Assembly: GCF_030679875.1 (NCBI RefSeq)
Contig: NZ_JAUXSP010000002.1
Span: 124,001-188,000, forward strand
Source: Phenylobacterium sp.
GTDB lineage: Bacteria; Pseudomonadota; Alphaproteobacteria; Caulobacterales; Caulobacteraceae
Direction of reading: 5' to 3'
Length of the DNA: 64,000 bases
A program made the translations under genes and the position numbers. Below the pieces are notes generated by a model. That model ran no database searches, was not told the origin of the DNA, and was given only the letters and a program-made list of their open reading frames with translations. Shown piece by piece: positions 47,952 through 57,726 of the stretch. The first letter of the stretch is position 1. The number at the start of each line of letters is the position of its first letter.

Positions 47952-48830
47952 ATGCGACATCTTCGGGGCTTGTGCGTCCTCGTCCTCATCGCGACGGCGG
48001 CCGCCTGCGCGCCGCATCCCGCCCGCGCCGAGCCGGCCATGTGGATTGTCCGCGACCACGATTCCGAAATGGTGCTGTTCGGCTCCATGCATCTCCTGCC
48101 GCCGGGGCTGTCTTGGCGTCCAGCGGCCCTCGACAGCGCCCTGGCCGAGGCTGACGACCTGTGGTTCGAGCTGCCGGTCGATCCTGCGACCGAGCAGGAG
48201 GCCGCCCGCCTGGCCATGCGGCTCGGGGTGCTGCCCCCGGGCCCCGGACTCTATGAGCGCCTGCCCGAGGAGAGCCGGCTGCGCCTGGGTCGACTGGCCG
48301 TGACCTATGGCCTGCCCCCCAATCTTCTTGACCAGCTCAAGCCCTGGTTCGCTGAGGTGCTGCTGATCACCAGCATGGTGGGCGCCCAGGGCGGCGACAT
48401 CGCCCATGGGGTCGAGCAGCAGATCAGCGCCACCGCCCCGGTCGGGGTCCGGCGCGAGGCCCTGGAAACCATCGAAGATCAGCTGTCGGCCTTCGACGAC
48501 GTTCCGCTGGAGGCGCAGCTCGCCAGCCTCGTCTACAATCTGCGGGCCATGGAGGAGGATCCTGAGGCCTTCGACCGGTTGGTGGCGATCTGGATGGCGG
48601 CCGACCTCGCCGCCCTGGAGGCTGAGGCCCTGGAGCCCCTCAAGGCCCTCGCGCCAGACCTCTATCAGGCGCTGATCGTCGAGCGGAACGCCGACTGGCT
48701 GGCGCAGCTGCAGGACAGGCTTGCAGGCTCCGGCCGCACGGTGGTGGTGGTCGGCGCCGGCCATCTGGTGGGCGAGGTGGGCCTGCCCCAACGCCTGCGC
48801 GCCCTTGGCTATGAGGTCGAGGGGCCTTAA
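47952..48830 (+). CDS. TraB/GumN-family exported protein
   Basis: 292 residues with a signal peptide; AAAC|APHP could be a lipobox-like site, or cleavage may follow ARA at about residue 28. The two GxxH motifs of the family are present: GSMHLLPPG near the N terminus and [12 protein letters not shown] near the end. The family shares the Tiki metalloprotease-like fold, but bacterial substrates are not established. AGAGG in the end of mutM is the ribosome site for the ATG at 47952; a GTG at 47943 is the alternative. Confidence 0.88.
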   Translation: MRHLRGLCVLVLIATAAACAPHPARAEPAMWIVRDHDSEMVLFGSMHLLPPGLSWRPAALDSALAEADDLWFELPVDPATEQEAARLAMRLGVLPPGPGLYERLPEESRLRLGRLAVTYGLPPNLLDQLKPWFAEVLLITSMVGAQGGDIAHGVEQQISATAPVGVRREALETIEDQLSAFDDVPLEAQLASLVYNLRAMEEDPEAFDRLVAIWMAADLAALEAEALEPLKALAPDLYQALIVERNADWLAQLQDRLAGSGRTVVVVGAGHLVGEVGLPQRLRALGYEVEGP

Positions 48831-48865
48831 TCGGCAGGGACGCGCCTGAACGACGAGGAGCCGCC

Positions 48866-49651
48866 ATGTCCGCGCCCAGCTACGAGACCCTGCTCATCGA
48901 GGCCCACGGCCCCGTCACCCTGATCCGCCTGAACCGGCCAGAGGCGCTGAACGCCCTCAACGCCCAGCTGCTCGCCGATCTTGAGGCCGCCCTGGACGTC
49001 GCCGAGGCCGATGCGGCGGTCGGCTGCATCGTCCTGACCGGCTCGGCCCGGGCCTTCGCCGCCGGCGCCGACATCAAGGAGATGGCCGACAAGTCCTATG
49101 CGGACATGTTCCTGGCCGACACCTTCGCCCGCAGCGCCCGTCGGATCGAGGCCTGCCGCAAGCCGATCATCGCCGCCGTCGCAGGCTTCGCCCTGGGGGG
49201 CGGCTGCGAGCTGGCCATGATGTGCGACTTCATCCTGGCCGCCGATACGGCGAAGTTCGGCCAGCCGGAGATCAATCTCGGCGTCATGCCGGGCATTGGC
49301 GGCACCCAGCGCCTGACGCGGTTCGTGGGCAAGTCCAAGGCCATGGAGATGATCCTGACCGGGCGGATGATGGACGCCGCCGAGGCCGAGCGGGCGGGCC
49401 TGGTCTCGCGGATCCTGCCTGCCGACACGCTGATCGAGGAGGCCCTGGCCGCGGCCGCCAAGATCGCCGCCCAGTCGCCGGTGGCGGTGATGATGAACAA
49501 GGAGCTGGTGGAGACCGCCTACGAGACCACCCTGTCGGCCGGCGTGGCGGTGGAGCGGCGGTTGTTCCACTCCCTCTTCGCCTTCGACGACCAGAAGGAG
49601 GGCATGGCCGCCTTCGTCGAAAAGCGAAAGCCCGACTTCAAGGGGCGCTAG
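48866..49651 (+). CDS. Enoyl-CoA hydratase
   Basis: 261-residue crotonase-fold enzyme hydrating trans-2-enoyl-CoA in fatty acid or amino acid catabolism. The oxyanion hole is formed by AAGADIKEM and [13 protein letters not shown]; the two catalytic glutamates are in GGGCELAM and [19 protein letters not shown] precedes the ATG. The GDSL esterase gene starts three bases after the stop, suggesting one operon. Confidence 0.94.
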   Translation: MSAPSYETLLIEAHGPVTLIRLNRPEALNALNAQLLADLEAALDVAEADAAVGCIVLTGSARAFAAGADIKEMADKSYADMFLADTFARSARRIEACRKPIIAAVAGFALGGGCELAMMCDFILAADTAKFGQPEINLGVMPGIGGTQRLTRFVGKSKAMEMILTGRMMDAAEAERAGLVSRILPADTLIEEALAAAAKIAAQSPVAVMMNKELVETAYETTLSAGVAVERRLFHSLFAFDDQKEGMAAFVEKRKPDFKGR

Positions 49652-49653
49652 CC

Positions 49654-50247
49654 TTGCGGATCCTCGCCTTCGGGGACTCCTTCGTGGCCGGGGCCGGCGA
49701 TCCAGCCCACCAGGGCTGGCTTGGCCGCGCCCTGGTCGGCCGGCCCGAGGTGACCGCCTACAATCTCGGCGTCCGGGGCGACACCAGCGCCGACGTTCTC
49801 GCCCGCTGGTCGGCGGAGGCTGAGGTCCGGCTGACCATGGTCGAGCCCTGTGGCCTGGTCTTCGCCTTCGGGCGCAATGACGCCAACGCCTTTGAGGACC
49901 GCCCACGCCTGTCGGCGGCTGAGAGCCTGAAGAACACCCATCAGCTCCTGAGCCAGGGGGCGCTGCGGGCGCCTGTGCTGATGGTCGGGCCGCCGCCCGC
50001 CGACGCCCCCGCCCTGGCCGCACGGGTGGAGGATCTCAATGAGGCCTTCAAGGCTCTCTGCGCCCGCCTGCAGACGCCCTATATCGACGTTCTGCGTCCC
50101 CTGGCCGTCAGCGGGACCTGGCTGGCCGAGGCCCGGGCGGGGGACGGCGCGCATCCGGGCGCTGCAGGCTACCAGCAGATGGCGGATCTGATCGCCGCCC
50201 ATCCGGCCTGGCGTCGCTTCACCGGGATCGACGGAATCCCGACATGA
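49654..50247 (+). CDS. GDSL/SGNH-type esterase
   Basis: 197-residue cytoplasmic SGNH hydrolase with all blocks: GDSFVAGAGD (Ser nucleophile), GVRGDTSADV, FGRNDAN and the Asp/His pair in DGAHPGAAGY. The substrate is unknown; family members include thioesterases and lysophospholipases. The start is a TTG at 49654 with AAGGGG about eight bases upstream; there is no ATG or GTG at this boundary. It follows the crotonase gene at three bases. Confidence 0.88.
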   Translation: MRILAFGDSFVAGAGDPAHQGWLGRALVGRPEVTAYNLGVRGDTSADVLARWSAEAEVRLTMVEPCGLVFAFGRNDANAFEDRPRLSAAESLKNTHQLLSQGALRAPVLMVGPPPADAPALAARVEDLNEAFKALCARLQTPYIDVLRPLAVSGTWLAEARAGDGAHPGAAGYQQMADLIAAHPAWRRFTGIDGIPT

Positions 50248-50352
50248 AGGCCAGGCGCCATTGACCGGCTCTCCGCCATCCCGTATATCCGCGCCTCCGA
50301 TTTTCACCGCCCGGACCTGAGTTCGAGCGCGCTACTATTCGAGAGCTGAAGA

Positions 50353-50622
50353 ATGGCCAACACGCCCGGCGCCAAGAAGGCGATCCGCAAGATCGCCCGT
50401 CGCACCGAAGTCAACACCGCCCGCCGCTCGCGCGTTCGGACCTATCTCCGACGGTTCGAAGAGGCGGTCGCCGCCGGCGACGCCGCGGTCGCCAAGACCG
50501 CCTTTGTCGAGGCCCAGTCCGAAGTCATGCGGGCGGTCACCAAGGGCGTGATCCACAAGAACACCGCCTCGCGGAAGGTCTCGCGACTGGCCGCCCGGCT
50601 GAAGAAGCTGGCCGTCGCCTAA
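50353..50622 (+). CDS. rpsT: 30S ribosomal protein S20
   Basis: 89-residue basic protein binding the 5' domain of 16S r[23 protein letters not shown], then [13 protein letters not shown] C-terminal region and LAARLKKL. It lies directly upstream of dnaA in the same orientation, as in Caulobacter, with a terminator and a long leader between them. Confidence 0.97.
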   Translation: MANTPGAKKAIRKIARRTEVNTARRSRVRTYLRRFEEAVAAGDAAVAKTAFVEAQSEVMRAVTKGVIHKNTASRKVSRLAARLKKLAVA

Positions 50623-50682
50623 AGCGTGATCTTCGCCGCCTTCGGGCGGCCTAGTCGCTTGAATTTGTTTGAAGAATGAACG

Positions 50683-50714
50683 AGCCCGCGCGCCTCAATG
50701 GCGTGCGGGCTTTG
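50683..50714 (+). terminator. Terminator of rpsT
   Basis: GCCCGCGCGCC (50684-50694) and GGCGTGCGGGC (50700-50710) make an 11-base stem with one G-T wobble and a five-base loop, followed by TTTGTC. A smaller hairpin from GCCGCC/GGGCGGC lies just after the rpsT stop codon. Confidence 0.85.
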
Positions 50715-51042
50715 TCGTATCCGGACGGCCGGGGTGCGACTCCTGCGACCAATGTTCTCATGCCCGACAGGTCATTTCGGCTTTTCCCTTGTGGCGCGAG
50801 GGCCTGCGCTTGAGTCAACGAAAATATCCGCGGACGGCGCGAAGAATCACCGTTGACCCCCCCCGGTCCGGGACTAGTCTCTGGGACTTCAACACAGACG
50901 TGTTTTCCATCTGAATTCGGATGAAACAACGGGGGGCGAGACTCTATGCGCTCTCCGGGTAAGCCTCTGTGTTTGTTGAATAAGCGTGGCCGCGGCGTGG
51001 GGTTGCGGCCAATGATGGCGAATGTTGGGGGAAGTGGCGAAA
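50715..51042 (+). promoter_or_regulatory. dnaA promoter and long leader with four GANTC sites
   Basis: This 328-base stretch holds no protein gene I can support. Four GANTC sites, the target of the CcrM methyltransferase, lie at 50738, 50812, 50844 and 50940; about one would be expected by chance at this composition. A near-palindrome CATC-T-GAATTC-G-GATG is centred near 50917. I find no clear TTATCCACA-type DnaA box and no paired CtrA site. In Caulobacter the dnaA gene has a methylation-dependent promoter and a long leader that controls translation, and this region has the same features. Confidence 0.7.
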
Positions 51043-52497
51043 ATGGCTTCTGGGGGATTGGCGGACAGGACGACGGCGACGCCGGCCGGGGCGGTTTGGA
51101 CAAAGACCTGCCTGACCCTCAAGCGCGAGCTGGGCGACGCCACCTTTGGCTCCTGGCTGGGCCATGCCGCCCTGCGGGAGCGGTCTGACAACGAGGTCTG
51201 TCTCGTGGCGGCCACCGGCGTGGCCCGCGACTGGATCCGTCGTCATGCCTGGCGCCGCATCGGCGAGCTTTGGGCGCAGAATGACCCCGAAGGCCGGGCG
51301 CTGGACCTGAAGTCCCGGATGGAGTTCGACAGCGCCGCCCCAGCCGAGCCCCTGATCGCCGAGGTGAGCCTGTCCAAGGCCCAGGCATCGCCCGCCCCGG
51401 TTCTGACCCTCCACGAGGCCCCTGCGACCTTTGAGGCGCCCGCCGCCCGCCCGGTCCGGACCCATGGCCTGCAAGAGCGCTTCACCTTCGACACCTTCGT
51501 GCCGGGTCCGGCCAATGAGTTCGCCTTCGCCGTCGCCCGCCGCGTCGGGTGCTGGGCCGACGGCCATTTCAACCCGGTGGTCTTCCATGGCCCCTACGGC
51601 TTCGGAAAGACCCACCTGCTGAACGCCCTGGGCTGGGAGGCCCTGCGCACCGCGCCGGACAAGAAGGTGGTCTATCTGACCGCCGAACGCTTCACCCAGA
51701 CCTTCGTCAAGGCGGTCCAGGACCGTCAGACCGCGGCCTTCAAGGACGAGCTGCGGGACGCTGATCTGCTGCTGATCGACGATGTGCACTTCGTGGCCGG
51801 CAAGGCCTCGACCCAGGAAGAGCTGTTCCACACCCTGATCGCCCTGGTTCAGGACGGCCGCCGGGTGGTGATGACCGCCGACCGGCCGCCCCACGAGCTG
51901 TCCGACCTGGAGCCGCGCCTGCGCTCGCACCTGCAGGCCGGCCTGGTCTGTGGCATCGAGCCTGCCGACCGCGACCTTCGCCAGGGCATATTGGAGCGCA
52001 AGCTGGACATGCTGGCCCGCCAGGGGGGCTTCCCCCCCGAGGTCCGCCCCGAGGTGCTGCAATTCCTCGCCGACCGCTTCAGCGACAGCGTGCGGGAGCT
52101 GGAAGGGGCCCTGAACACCCTTGTGGCCCGGATCGGACCCCAACTGGCCCAACTGACCCTGGACGAGGCTCAGAGCATCCTGAGGCCCCACCTGTCGGCG
52201 CCGGAGCGCAAGGTGACGGTGGACCACATCCAGAAGGCCGTGGCCGAGCACTATGGCCTCACCCAGGCTGACCTGCTGTCGGAGCGCCGGGCCCGGGCCG
52301 TGGCGCGGCCCCGCCAGGCGGCCATGTGGATCGCCAAGCAGATCACCACCCGCTCCCTGCCCGACATCGGCCGGCGGTTCGGCGGCCGCGATCACACCAC
52401 CGTCCTGCATGCGGTGCGCCGCATCGAGGCCCTGAAGGTCGATGACCCGGTGCTCACCCGCGACCTGGACGTCCTGCTGCGCAAGCTGCGCGGCTGA
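51043..52497 (+). CDS. dnaA: Chromosomal replication initiator DnaA
   Basis: AAA+ initiator that binds DnaA boxes and opens the origin. From the ATG at 51043 it has 484 residues. Domain I (VWTKTCLTLKRELGDATFG) is followed by a variable linker, Walker A in GPYGFGKTHLLNAL, Walker B in LLLIDDVHF, and the C-terminal helix-turn-helix signature GRDHTTVLHAVRRIE. Length and sequence are close to Caulobacter DnaA. An ATG at 51022 would add seven residues; GGGGGAAG is better placed for 51043. The leader is described separately. A terminator follows. Confidence 0.96.
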   Translation: MASGGLADRTTATPAGAVWTKTCLTLKRELGDATFGSWLGHAALRERSDNEVCLVAATGVARDWIRRHAWRRIGELWAQNDPEGRALDLKSRMEFDSAAPAEPLIAEVSLSKAQASPAPVLTLHEAPATFEAPAARPVRTHGLQERFTFDTFVPGPANEFAFAVARRVGCWADGHFNPVVFHGPYGFGKTHLLNALGWEALRTAPDKKVVYLTAERFTQTFVKAVQDRQTAAFKDELRDADLLLIDDVHFVAGKASTQEELFHTLIALVQDGRRVVMTADRPPHELSDLEPRLRSHLQAGLVCGIEPADRDLRQGILERKLDMLARQGGFPPEVRPEVLQFLADRFSDSVRELEGALNTLVARIGPQLAQLTLDEAQSILRPHLSAPERKVTVDHIQKAVAEHYGLTQADLLSERRARAVARPRQAAMWIAKQITTRSLPDIGRRFGGRDHTTVLHAVRRIEALKVDDPVLTRDLDVLLRKLRG

Positions 52498-52530
52498 TCC
52501 CCTAGCCGACCCAGAGGTCCGCAAGCCAGA

Positions 52531-52554
52531 AGGCCCGCCACCCCCGGCGGGCCT
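52531..52554 (+). terminator. Terminator of dnaA
   Basis: AGGCCCGCC and GGCGGGCCT form a perfect nine-base stem with a six-base loop, followed by TTCGCTTTT. It lies 33 bases after the dnaA stop codon. Confidence 0.88.
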
Positions 52555-52647
52555 TTCGCTTTTCAGCCTCGCCGCAGCCGGCCGATCAGGGCTTGGGCCC
52601 CGGGGGCGAGCAGTCCGTCGGCGCCTCGCAATCCGCCAATCGGCCAC

Positions 52648-52679
52648 GAAAAAGGGCGGCCGCATCGCTGCGGCCGCCC
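52648..52679 (-). terminator. Terminator of pnp
   Basis: GGGCGGCCGC (52654-52663) and GCGGCCGCCC (52670-52679) form a perfect ten-base stem with a six-base loop. On the minus strand TTTTTC follows directly. It is 29 bases beyond the pnp stop codon. Confidence 0.92.
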
Positions 52680-52707
52680 CTCATTCGTCAGCAGGTCGGG
52701 GTGAGGC

Positions 52708-54846
52708 TTAAGCCTCGACCTCGGCCCCTTCCTTCTTGGACAGGTCTTCGCCGGTCACCTGGTCGACGACCTTCATGGACAGGCGGGTCTTGCCGCGATC
52801 GTCGAAGCCCAGGAGCTTGACCTTCACTTCCTGGCCTTCGGTCAGCACGTCGGAGACCTTGGCCACGCGCTCGCTGGAGATCTGGCTCACATGAACCAGG
52901 CCGTCCTTGGCGCCGAAGAAGTTCACGAAGGCCCCGAAGTCGACGACCTTGACCACCTTGCCGGTGTAGATCGCGTTCAGCTCGGGTTCCGAGGCGATGG
53001 AACGGATCCAGTCGCGGGCCGCATCGATCTTGGACTGTTCCGAGGCGGCGATCTTGATCGTGCCGTCGTCGGAGATGTCCACCTTGGCGCCGGTTTCGGC
53101 GACGATCTCACGGATCACCTTGCCGCCCGAACCAATCACTTCGCGGATCTTGTCGACCGCGATCTTCATGGTTTCGATCTTGGGCGCGTACTCACCGAGC
53201 TCGGCGCGCGGCGCGTCCATGGCCTTGGTCATCTCGTCAAGAATGTGCTGGCGGCCGGCTTTCGCCTGTTCCAGCGCCTTCTTCATGATCTCCTCGGTGA
53301 TGCCGGCGATCTTGATGTCCATCTGCAGCGAGGTGATGCCATCAGCGGTGCCGGCGACCTTGAAGTCCATGTCGCCCAGGTGGTCTTCGTCACCCAGAAT
53401 GTCGGACAGAACCGCGAAGCCGTCGGCCTCGAGGATCAGGCCCATAGCGATGCCGGAGACCGGCTTCTTCAGGGGCACGCCCGCATCCATCATGGCCAGC
53501 GAAGCGCCGCAGACCGTGGCCATGGAGGAGGAGCCGTTGGACTCCAGGATCTCCGAGACCAGGCGGATGGTGTAGGGGAAGTCTTCCGTCGCCGGCAGGA
53601 CCGGACGCACGGCGCGCCAGGCGAGCTTGCCATGGCCGATTTCACGACGGCCGGGCGAACCCATGCGGCCAGCTTCCCCGACGCTGAAGGGAGGGAAGTT
53701 GTAGTGGAGAAGGAACTTCTCCTTGTAGGTGCCTTCCAGGGCGTCGATGAACTGCTCGTCGTCGCCGGTGCCCAGGGTGGCGACCACCAGGGCCTGGGTC
53801 TCGCCGCGGGTAAACAGGGCCGAGCCGTGGGCCCGGGGCAGGATGCCCACTTCCGAGACGATGGGACGGACCTTGTCGACGGTGCGGCCATCGATGCGCA
53901 GGCCGGTGTCGAGGATGCCGCGGCGGACGACGTCAGCCTCAAGCTCCTTGAACACGCCGCCCAGCTTCTGGCTGTCGGCGCCGTCGGGATTGGCGTCAGA
54001 CTTGGCCATGGAGGCCGTGGCCTTCTGCTTGGCCTGGCTGAGCGCCTCCTGGCGGTCCTGCTTCTTGGTGATCTTGTAGGCCGCGGCGATATCGGCCCCG
54101 ACCAGGGTCTTCATCTGGCCCTTCAGGGCGTCGGTGTCGTCGGCGGCGAAGTCGAAGGGCTCCTTGGCCGAATGCTCGGCCAGGTCGATGATGGCTTCGA
54201 TCACCGGCTGGATGGACTTGTGGGCGAAGGAGACGCCGGCCAGGACCTGCTCTTCGGTCAGTTCCTGAATTTCCGACTCCACCATCATCACCGCGTCGGC
54301 GGTGCCGGCGACGACCAGGTCCATCTGGCTGGTCTTCAGCTCGTCCAGGGTCGGGTTGAGGACGTATTCGCCCTCGATGAAGCCGACGCGGGCCGCGGCG
54401 ATCGGGCCCATGAAGGGGGCGCCGGAAATCACCAGGGCGGCCGAGGCCGCGACCATGGCGACGACGTCGGGGTCATTTTCCAGATCGTGGGCCAGGACGG
54501 TGCAGACCACCTGGACTTCGTTCTTGAAGCCCTTGACGAACAGGGGGCGGATCGGGCGGTCGATCAGGCGGGAGACCAGGGTCTCCTTTTCCGACGGGCG
54601 ACCTTCGCGCTTGAAGAAGCCGCCGGGAATCTTGCCCGCGGCGTAGGTCTTCTCCTGATAGTTCACGGTCAGGGGGAAGAAGTCCTGGCCGGGCTTGGCG
54701 CTCTTGGCGAACACGGCGGTGGCCAGCACCACGGTCTCGCCGTAGGTGGCGAGCACGGCGCCGTCGGCCTGGCGGGCCATGCGGCCAGTTTCGAGGGTCA
54801 GCGTCTTACCGCCCCACTCGATCGTCTTACGTTTGATGTCGAACAT
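52708..54846 (-). CDS. pnp: Polyribonucleotide nucleotidyltransferase
   Basis: Phosphorolytic 3'-5' exoribonuclease of 712 residues, trimeric, part of the RNA degradosome. Two RNase PH domains are separated by a helical domain; active-site residues lie in [14 protein letters not shown] and the second-domain [15 protein letters not shown]. The KH domain is around [14 protein letters not shown] and the S1 domain around [27 protein letters not shown] precedes the ATG at 54846. It is the last gene of the rbfA-truB-rpsO-pnp order, with a hairpin-rich leader after rpsO. Confidence 0.97.
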   Translation of the reverse strand: MFDIKRKTIEWGGKTLTLETGRMARQADGAVLATYGETVVLATAVFAKSAKPGQDFFPLTVNYQEKTYAAGKIPGGFFKREGRPSEKETLVSRLIDRPIRPLFVKGFKNEVQVVCTVLAHDLENDPDVVAMVAASAALVISGAPFMGPIAAARVGFIEGEYVLNPTLDELKTSQMDLVVAGTADAVMMVESEIQELTEEQVLAGVSFAHKSIQPVIEAIIDLAEHSAKEPFDFAADDTDALKGQMKTLVGADIAAAYKITKKQDRQEALSQAKQKATASMAKSDANPDGADSQKLGGVFKELEADVVRRGILDTGLRIDGRTVDKVRPIVSEVGILPRAHGSALFTRGETQALVVATLGTGDDEQFIDALEGTYKEKFLLHYNFPPFSVGEAGRMGSPGRREIGHGKLAWRAVRPVLPATEDFPYTIRLVSEILESNGSSSMATVCGASLAMMDAGVPLKKPVSGIAMGLILEADGFAVLSDILGDEDHLGDMDFKVAGTADGITSLQMDIKIAGITEEIMKKALEQAKAGRQHILDEMTKAMDAPRAELGEYAPKIETMKIAVDKIREVIGSGGKVIREIVAETGAKVDISDDGTIKIAASEQSKIDAARDWIRSIASEPELNAIYTGKVVKVVDFGAFVNFFGAKDGLVHVSQISSERVAKVSDVLTEGQEVKVKLLGFDDRGKTRLSMKVVDQVTGEDLSKKEGAEVEA

Positions 54847-55034
54847 GAGTTTTTCTTCTTTCAGGTCCCGCAGGCGTATTCCTGGCGGGGGCGGACAGGG
54901 CGTCGGACTTCCGAAATCCTCTCCAGGTGAACAGGCGTGATGAGGATTTCGTCGCAACCCTCAGCGTGCGTCTTGGGGCCTTGGCCCCGCCGCCCGAAAG
55001 TCTCCGGCCTGTCTCGGAGGGGGCGGTTGTCGTT

Positions 55035-55104
55035 CGCCGCCGAAGCGGCGGCAGGGTCCTTCAGGCAGGACCCCATATGCGACGCCCCCGCTTTCGCGGG
55101 GGCG
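55035..55104 (-). other. Three-hairpin region between rpsO and pnp
   Basis: In transcription order on the minus strand: CGCCCCCGC/GCGGGGGCG (55104-55083), GGGTCCT/AGGACCC (55073-55054) and CGCCGC/GCGGCG (55050-55035) closed by a TTCG tetraloop. The first may be an rpsO terminator. In E. coli the corresponding region is cut by RNase III and lets PNPase control its own synthesis; these stems could do the same. Confidence 0.6.
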
Positions 55105-55114
55105 CAGAGACGTT

Positions 55115-55384
55115 CTAGCGGCGAAGGCCGAGCAATTCGATGAGCGCCAGATAGCGCGCGTTCTCGGACTTCTTCAGGTGATCGAGGAGCGACCGGCGCT
55201 GGGAGACCATCTTGAGCAGGCCCCGACGCGAATGGTTGTCCTTCTTGTGGGTCTTGAAGTGCTCGGTCAGGTTGACGATCCGTTCGGTCAGGATCGCGAC
55301 CTGGACTTCGGCGCTTCCGGTGTCACCCTCGCTGCGAGCGTGGGTCTTGATGAGTTCGGCCTTACGGTCCGGGGTAACCGACAT
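55115..55384 (-). CDS. rpsO: 30S ribosomal protein S15
   Basis: 89 residues: [40 protein letters not shown] and [20 protein letters not shown], typical of S15, which binds the central domain of 16S rRNA. The ATG at 55384 matches the family start. It follows truB by 14 bases and precedes pnp. Confidence 0.97.
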   Translation of the reverse strand: MSVTPDRKAELIKTHARSEGDTGSAEVQVAILTERIVNLTEHFKTHKKDNHSRRGLLKMVSQRRSLLDHLKKSENARYLALIELLGLRR

Positions 55385-55398
55385 CGTGCGTCTCCGCT

Positions 55399-56331
55399 CT
55401 ATTCCAGATGAAAGACACGGGACGGCTCGAGCTTGCCGGCGCGCATCTCGCAGAGGGCCACCATCACGCCACGACACATGGCCGAAACAGTTCGAGCGCC
55501 CGGCGCAAGCCCGGCTCTCAAGGTTTCGACCTGTCGGGGAACGAGAACGATCGACCGTCCCTGCTTAAGTCTGAAAGCGTCTTCGTCGGTCACGGCCAAC
55601 GCCGGGATGTCGTCCAGCGCGGTCTCGACCGGAAGCAATGCCTCCGACTGCCGGGCCTTATGACCCAATTCTTCAAGTAAATCCAGCCCGATCGCCCGGG
55701 CCTCGGTGAAGGCGCCCACCCGGGTGCGGCGCAGGGCGCTGACATGGGCCTCGGCGCCCAGCCGCAGGGCCAGGTCGCGGACCACCGAGCGCACATAGGC
55801 GCCCTTGCCGCAGTCCATGATCAGCTCGATGTGGTCGGCGTCGGGCGCCTCGCCCACCGCCAGGCCGTGGATCATCACCGGGCGGGCCTTCAGCTCCACC
55901 GCTTCCCCGGCCCGGGCCAGGTCATAGGCCCGCTCCCCGTCCACCTTGATGGCCGAATAGATGGGCGGGACCTGCATCACCTCGCCCTCGAACTCGTGCA
56001 GGACGGCCTTGACCTGATCGGGGGTCGGCCGGACGTCGGAGCGGGCGGTGATCTCGCCCTCCCGGTCGAGGGTTGTCGTCGAGGCGCCCCAGGCGATGGT
56101 GAAGCGGTAGCCCTTATCGGCCTCGACCATATAGGCCACGGTCTTGGTCGCCTCCCCCAGCGCCAGGGGCAGGACCCCGGTGGCCAGGGGGTCCAGCGTG
56201 CCCGCATGGCCAGCCTTCTGGGCGTTGAAGATCCGGCGGACCCTGCCCACCGCCTGGGTGGAGGTCAGGTCATAGGGCTTGTCCAGGCAGATCCAGCCGG
56301 ACACCGCCTCTCCCTTGCGCCGACGGCCCAT
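55399..56331 (-). CDS. truB: tRNA pseudouridine-55 synthase
   Basis: 310-residue TruB making pseudouridine 55 in the T-loop of tRNAs. [20 protein letters not shown] opens the domain and the catalytic Asp is in [29 protein letters not shown] and [14 protein letters not shown] are the other family blocks. The ATG at 56331 is four bases after the rbfA stop codon. Confidence 0.96.
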   Translation of the reverse strand: MGRRRKGEAVSGWICLDKPYDLTSTQAVGRVRRIFNAQKAGHAGTLDPLATGVLPLALGEATKTVAYMVEADKGYRFTIAWGASTTTLDREGEITARSDVRPTPDQVKAVLHEFEGEVMQVPPIYSAIKVDGERAYDLARAGEAVELKARPVMIHGLAVGEAPDADHIELIMDCGKGAYVRSVVRDLALRLGAEAHVSALRRTRVGAFTEARAIGLDLLEELGHKARQSEALLPVETALDDIPALAVTDEDAFRLKQGRSIVLVPRQVETLRAGLAPGARTVSAMCRGVMVALCEMRAGKLEPSRVFHLE

Positions 56332-56335
56332 GGCT

Positions 56336-56779
56336 TCAGTCCTCTTCGGGGGCGTCGAGGTCCTGGCGGACCTTGGGGTCATCGAACAGCCGGCTCATCT
56401 GGTCGGCGGCGTCGAAGGTCTCGTCATGCAGGAACTTCAGCTCCGGCGTGGCGCGCAGTTCGATCATCCGGCCCAGACGCCCGCGGAAGAATTTCGAGGC
56501 CCGGTTCATCGCCGCCACCACTTCGGTGGCGTTCTCGCCCCCCAGGGGCTGGATGAAGCAGACGGCGTGGCGCAGGTCGGGACTGACGCGGACCTCGGTG
56601 ATGGTGACCGGATCGCCGGCCAGGGCCGGATCGTCCAGGTCCTCCTCCCGCATGATCTCCACCAGGGCGTGACGGACCAGTTCGCCAGCGCGCAGTTGCC
56701 GCTGGCTGGGGCCGCGAAGGGCGGGGCGCGCGCCAGACGTGCGGGAAGCTGGCGTGCGGGAAGGGGGACGGCGTTTCAT
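56336..56779 (-). CDS. rbfA: 30S ribosome-binding factor RbfA
   Basis: 147 residues, a KH-fold cold-shock factor maturing the 5' end of 16S rRNA. The conserved core begins at [19 protein letters not shown] and continues [20 protein letters not shown] and [16 protein letters not shown] sequence. About 27 basic, proline-rich residues precede the core, so an internal start cannot be excluded. infB, usually just upstream, is absent; a hydrolase gene takes its place. Confidence 0.93.
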   Translation of the reverse strand: MKRRPPSRTPASRTSGARPALRGPSQRQLRAGELVRHALVEIMREEDLDDPALAGDPVTITEVRVSPDLRHAVCFIQPLGGENATEVVAAMNRASKFFRGRLGRMIELRATPELKFLHDETFDAADQMSRLFDDPKVRQDLDAPEED

Positions 56780-56901
56780 GGCGAGGCTCTCGCAAGATCT
56801 GGCCTGGCCGGCGGCTCGAACGCTCGGCGCAGGGAAGGGCGCGCTTCTAGTGGCCGCGCCCTTCGAAGTCTAGGCCCCGTCGGCCCGGCCCGCCAGGGCG
56901 C

Positions 56902-57690
56902 TCACGCCCCCGTGCGCTGGCGGAAGAAGGCGATCACCCGAGCCTCGGCGGCCTTGGTCGGGCCATCAGCCGCCAAGTGCAGGGTGAGTGTGGAATGGGG
57001 CGGAATGGGCGAGGCCGCGGCGTCGGTGTCCTCCAGTTCGATGGCCTCGAACCGTTCGCCGAACTCGGCCCGGTAGCGGTCGAACCGGGCCTGGCCCACC
57101 AGGGCGTCGCCCTTGAACCGCAGGCCGATCATCGACAGGTCCTCGGTCTCGAACCTCGTCCTGGCGCAGGCGATCTCCGCCGCGCTGACCCCGATGGCGG
57201 CCGCCCGTTTCTTCGACCCCGCGGCGAGCGGCAGGGAAGGCTGGGCCAGGACCGGCGCCACCACGGCGGGCTCGGTCATCATGGCCAGGGCGAAGCCCCC
57301 GGTGAAGCACATGCCCACCGCGCCGACCCCCGCGCCGCCGCACTCGGCATGGGCCTGACGGGCCAGGGCGCGCAGCCAGTCGACGATGGGGCTGGAGGTG
57401 TCGGTGGACCAGACGTGGAATTCCCGCCGCACGCAGATGGCCTTCAGGGCCTCGGCGGCCAGATAGGCCTGGCTGACCGGCTTGCCCGGCTCACCAAACA
57501 GGCTGGGACACCAGGCGGTGAGCCCGGCCTCGGCCAGCCGCGTGGCGAAGGCCAGGACCAGAGGATGCAGGCCCGGCATCTCATGGATGACAATGACCGC
57601 AGGCCCCGAGCCCCGCCGATAGACCGGCCGGGTCCAGCGCCCGTCGTCGAACTCGAACCGCTCGAAGCCTTCCAGATCGGCCGCCGGCAT
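56902..57690 (-). CDS. Dienelactone hydrolase-family protein
   Basis: 262-residue alpha/beta hydrolase with a cysteine nucleophile in GAVGMCFTGGFALAM, the dienelactone hydrolase pattern, and VIVIHEMPGLHPLV before it. The C-terminal His is expected in STLTLHLAAD or PPHSTL. The protein lacks a signal peptide. Which lactone or ester it uses is unknown; there is no aromatic degradation cluster nearby. Confidence 0.88.
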   Translation of the reverse strand: MPAADLEGFERFEFDDGRWTRPVYRRGSGPAVIVIHEMPGLHPLVLAFATRLAEAGLTAWCPSLFGEPGKPVSQAYLAAEALKAICVRREFHVWSTDTSSPIVDWLRALARQAHAECGGAGVGAVGMCFTGGFALAMMTEPAVVAPVLAQPSLPLAAGSKKRAAAIGVSAAEIACARTRFETEDLSMIGLRFKGDALVGQARFDRYRAEFGERFEAIELEDTDAAASPIPPHSTLTLHLAADGPTKAAEARVIAFFRQRTGA

Positions 57691-57726
57691 GTCGCGCTCC
57701 CCACAAGGTCTGAGGGGGAGACTAGC

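Noticed and set aside
50623..51042. Chromosomal origin in the rpsT-dnaA gap
   Set aside because: There are GANTC sites but no cluster of DnaA boxes, no paired CtrA sites and no AT-rich unwinding region; in Caulobacter the origin is near but not in this gap.
52891..54930. 679-codon open frame opposite pnp
   Set aside because: Antisense image of pnp with typical GC-driven composition (Gly/Asp/Val/His); no recognisable domain.
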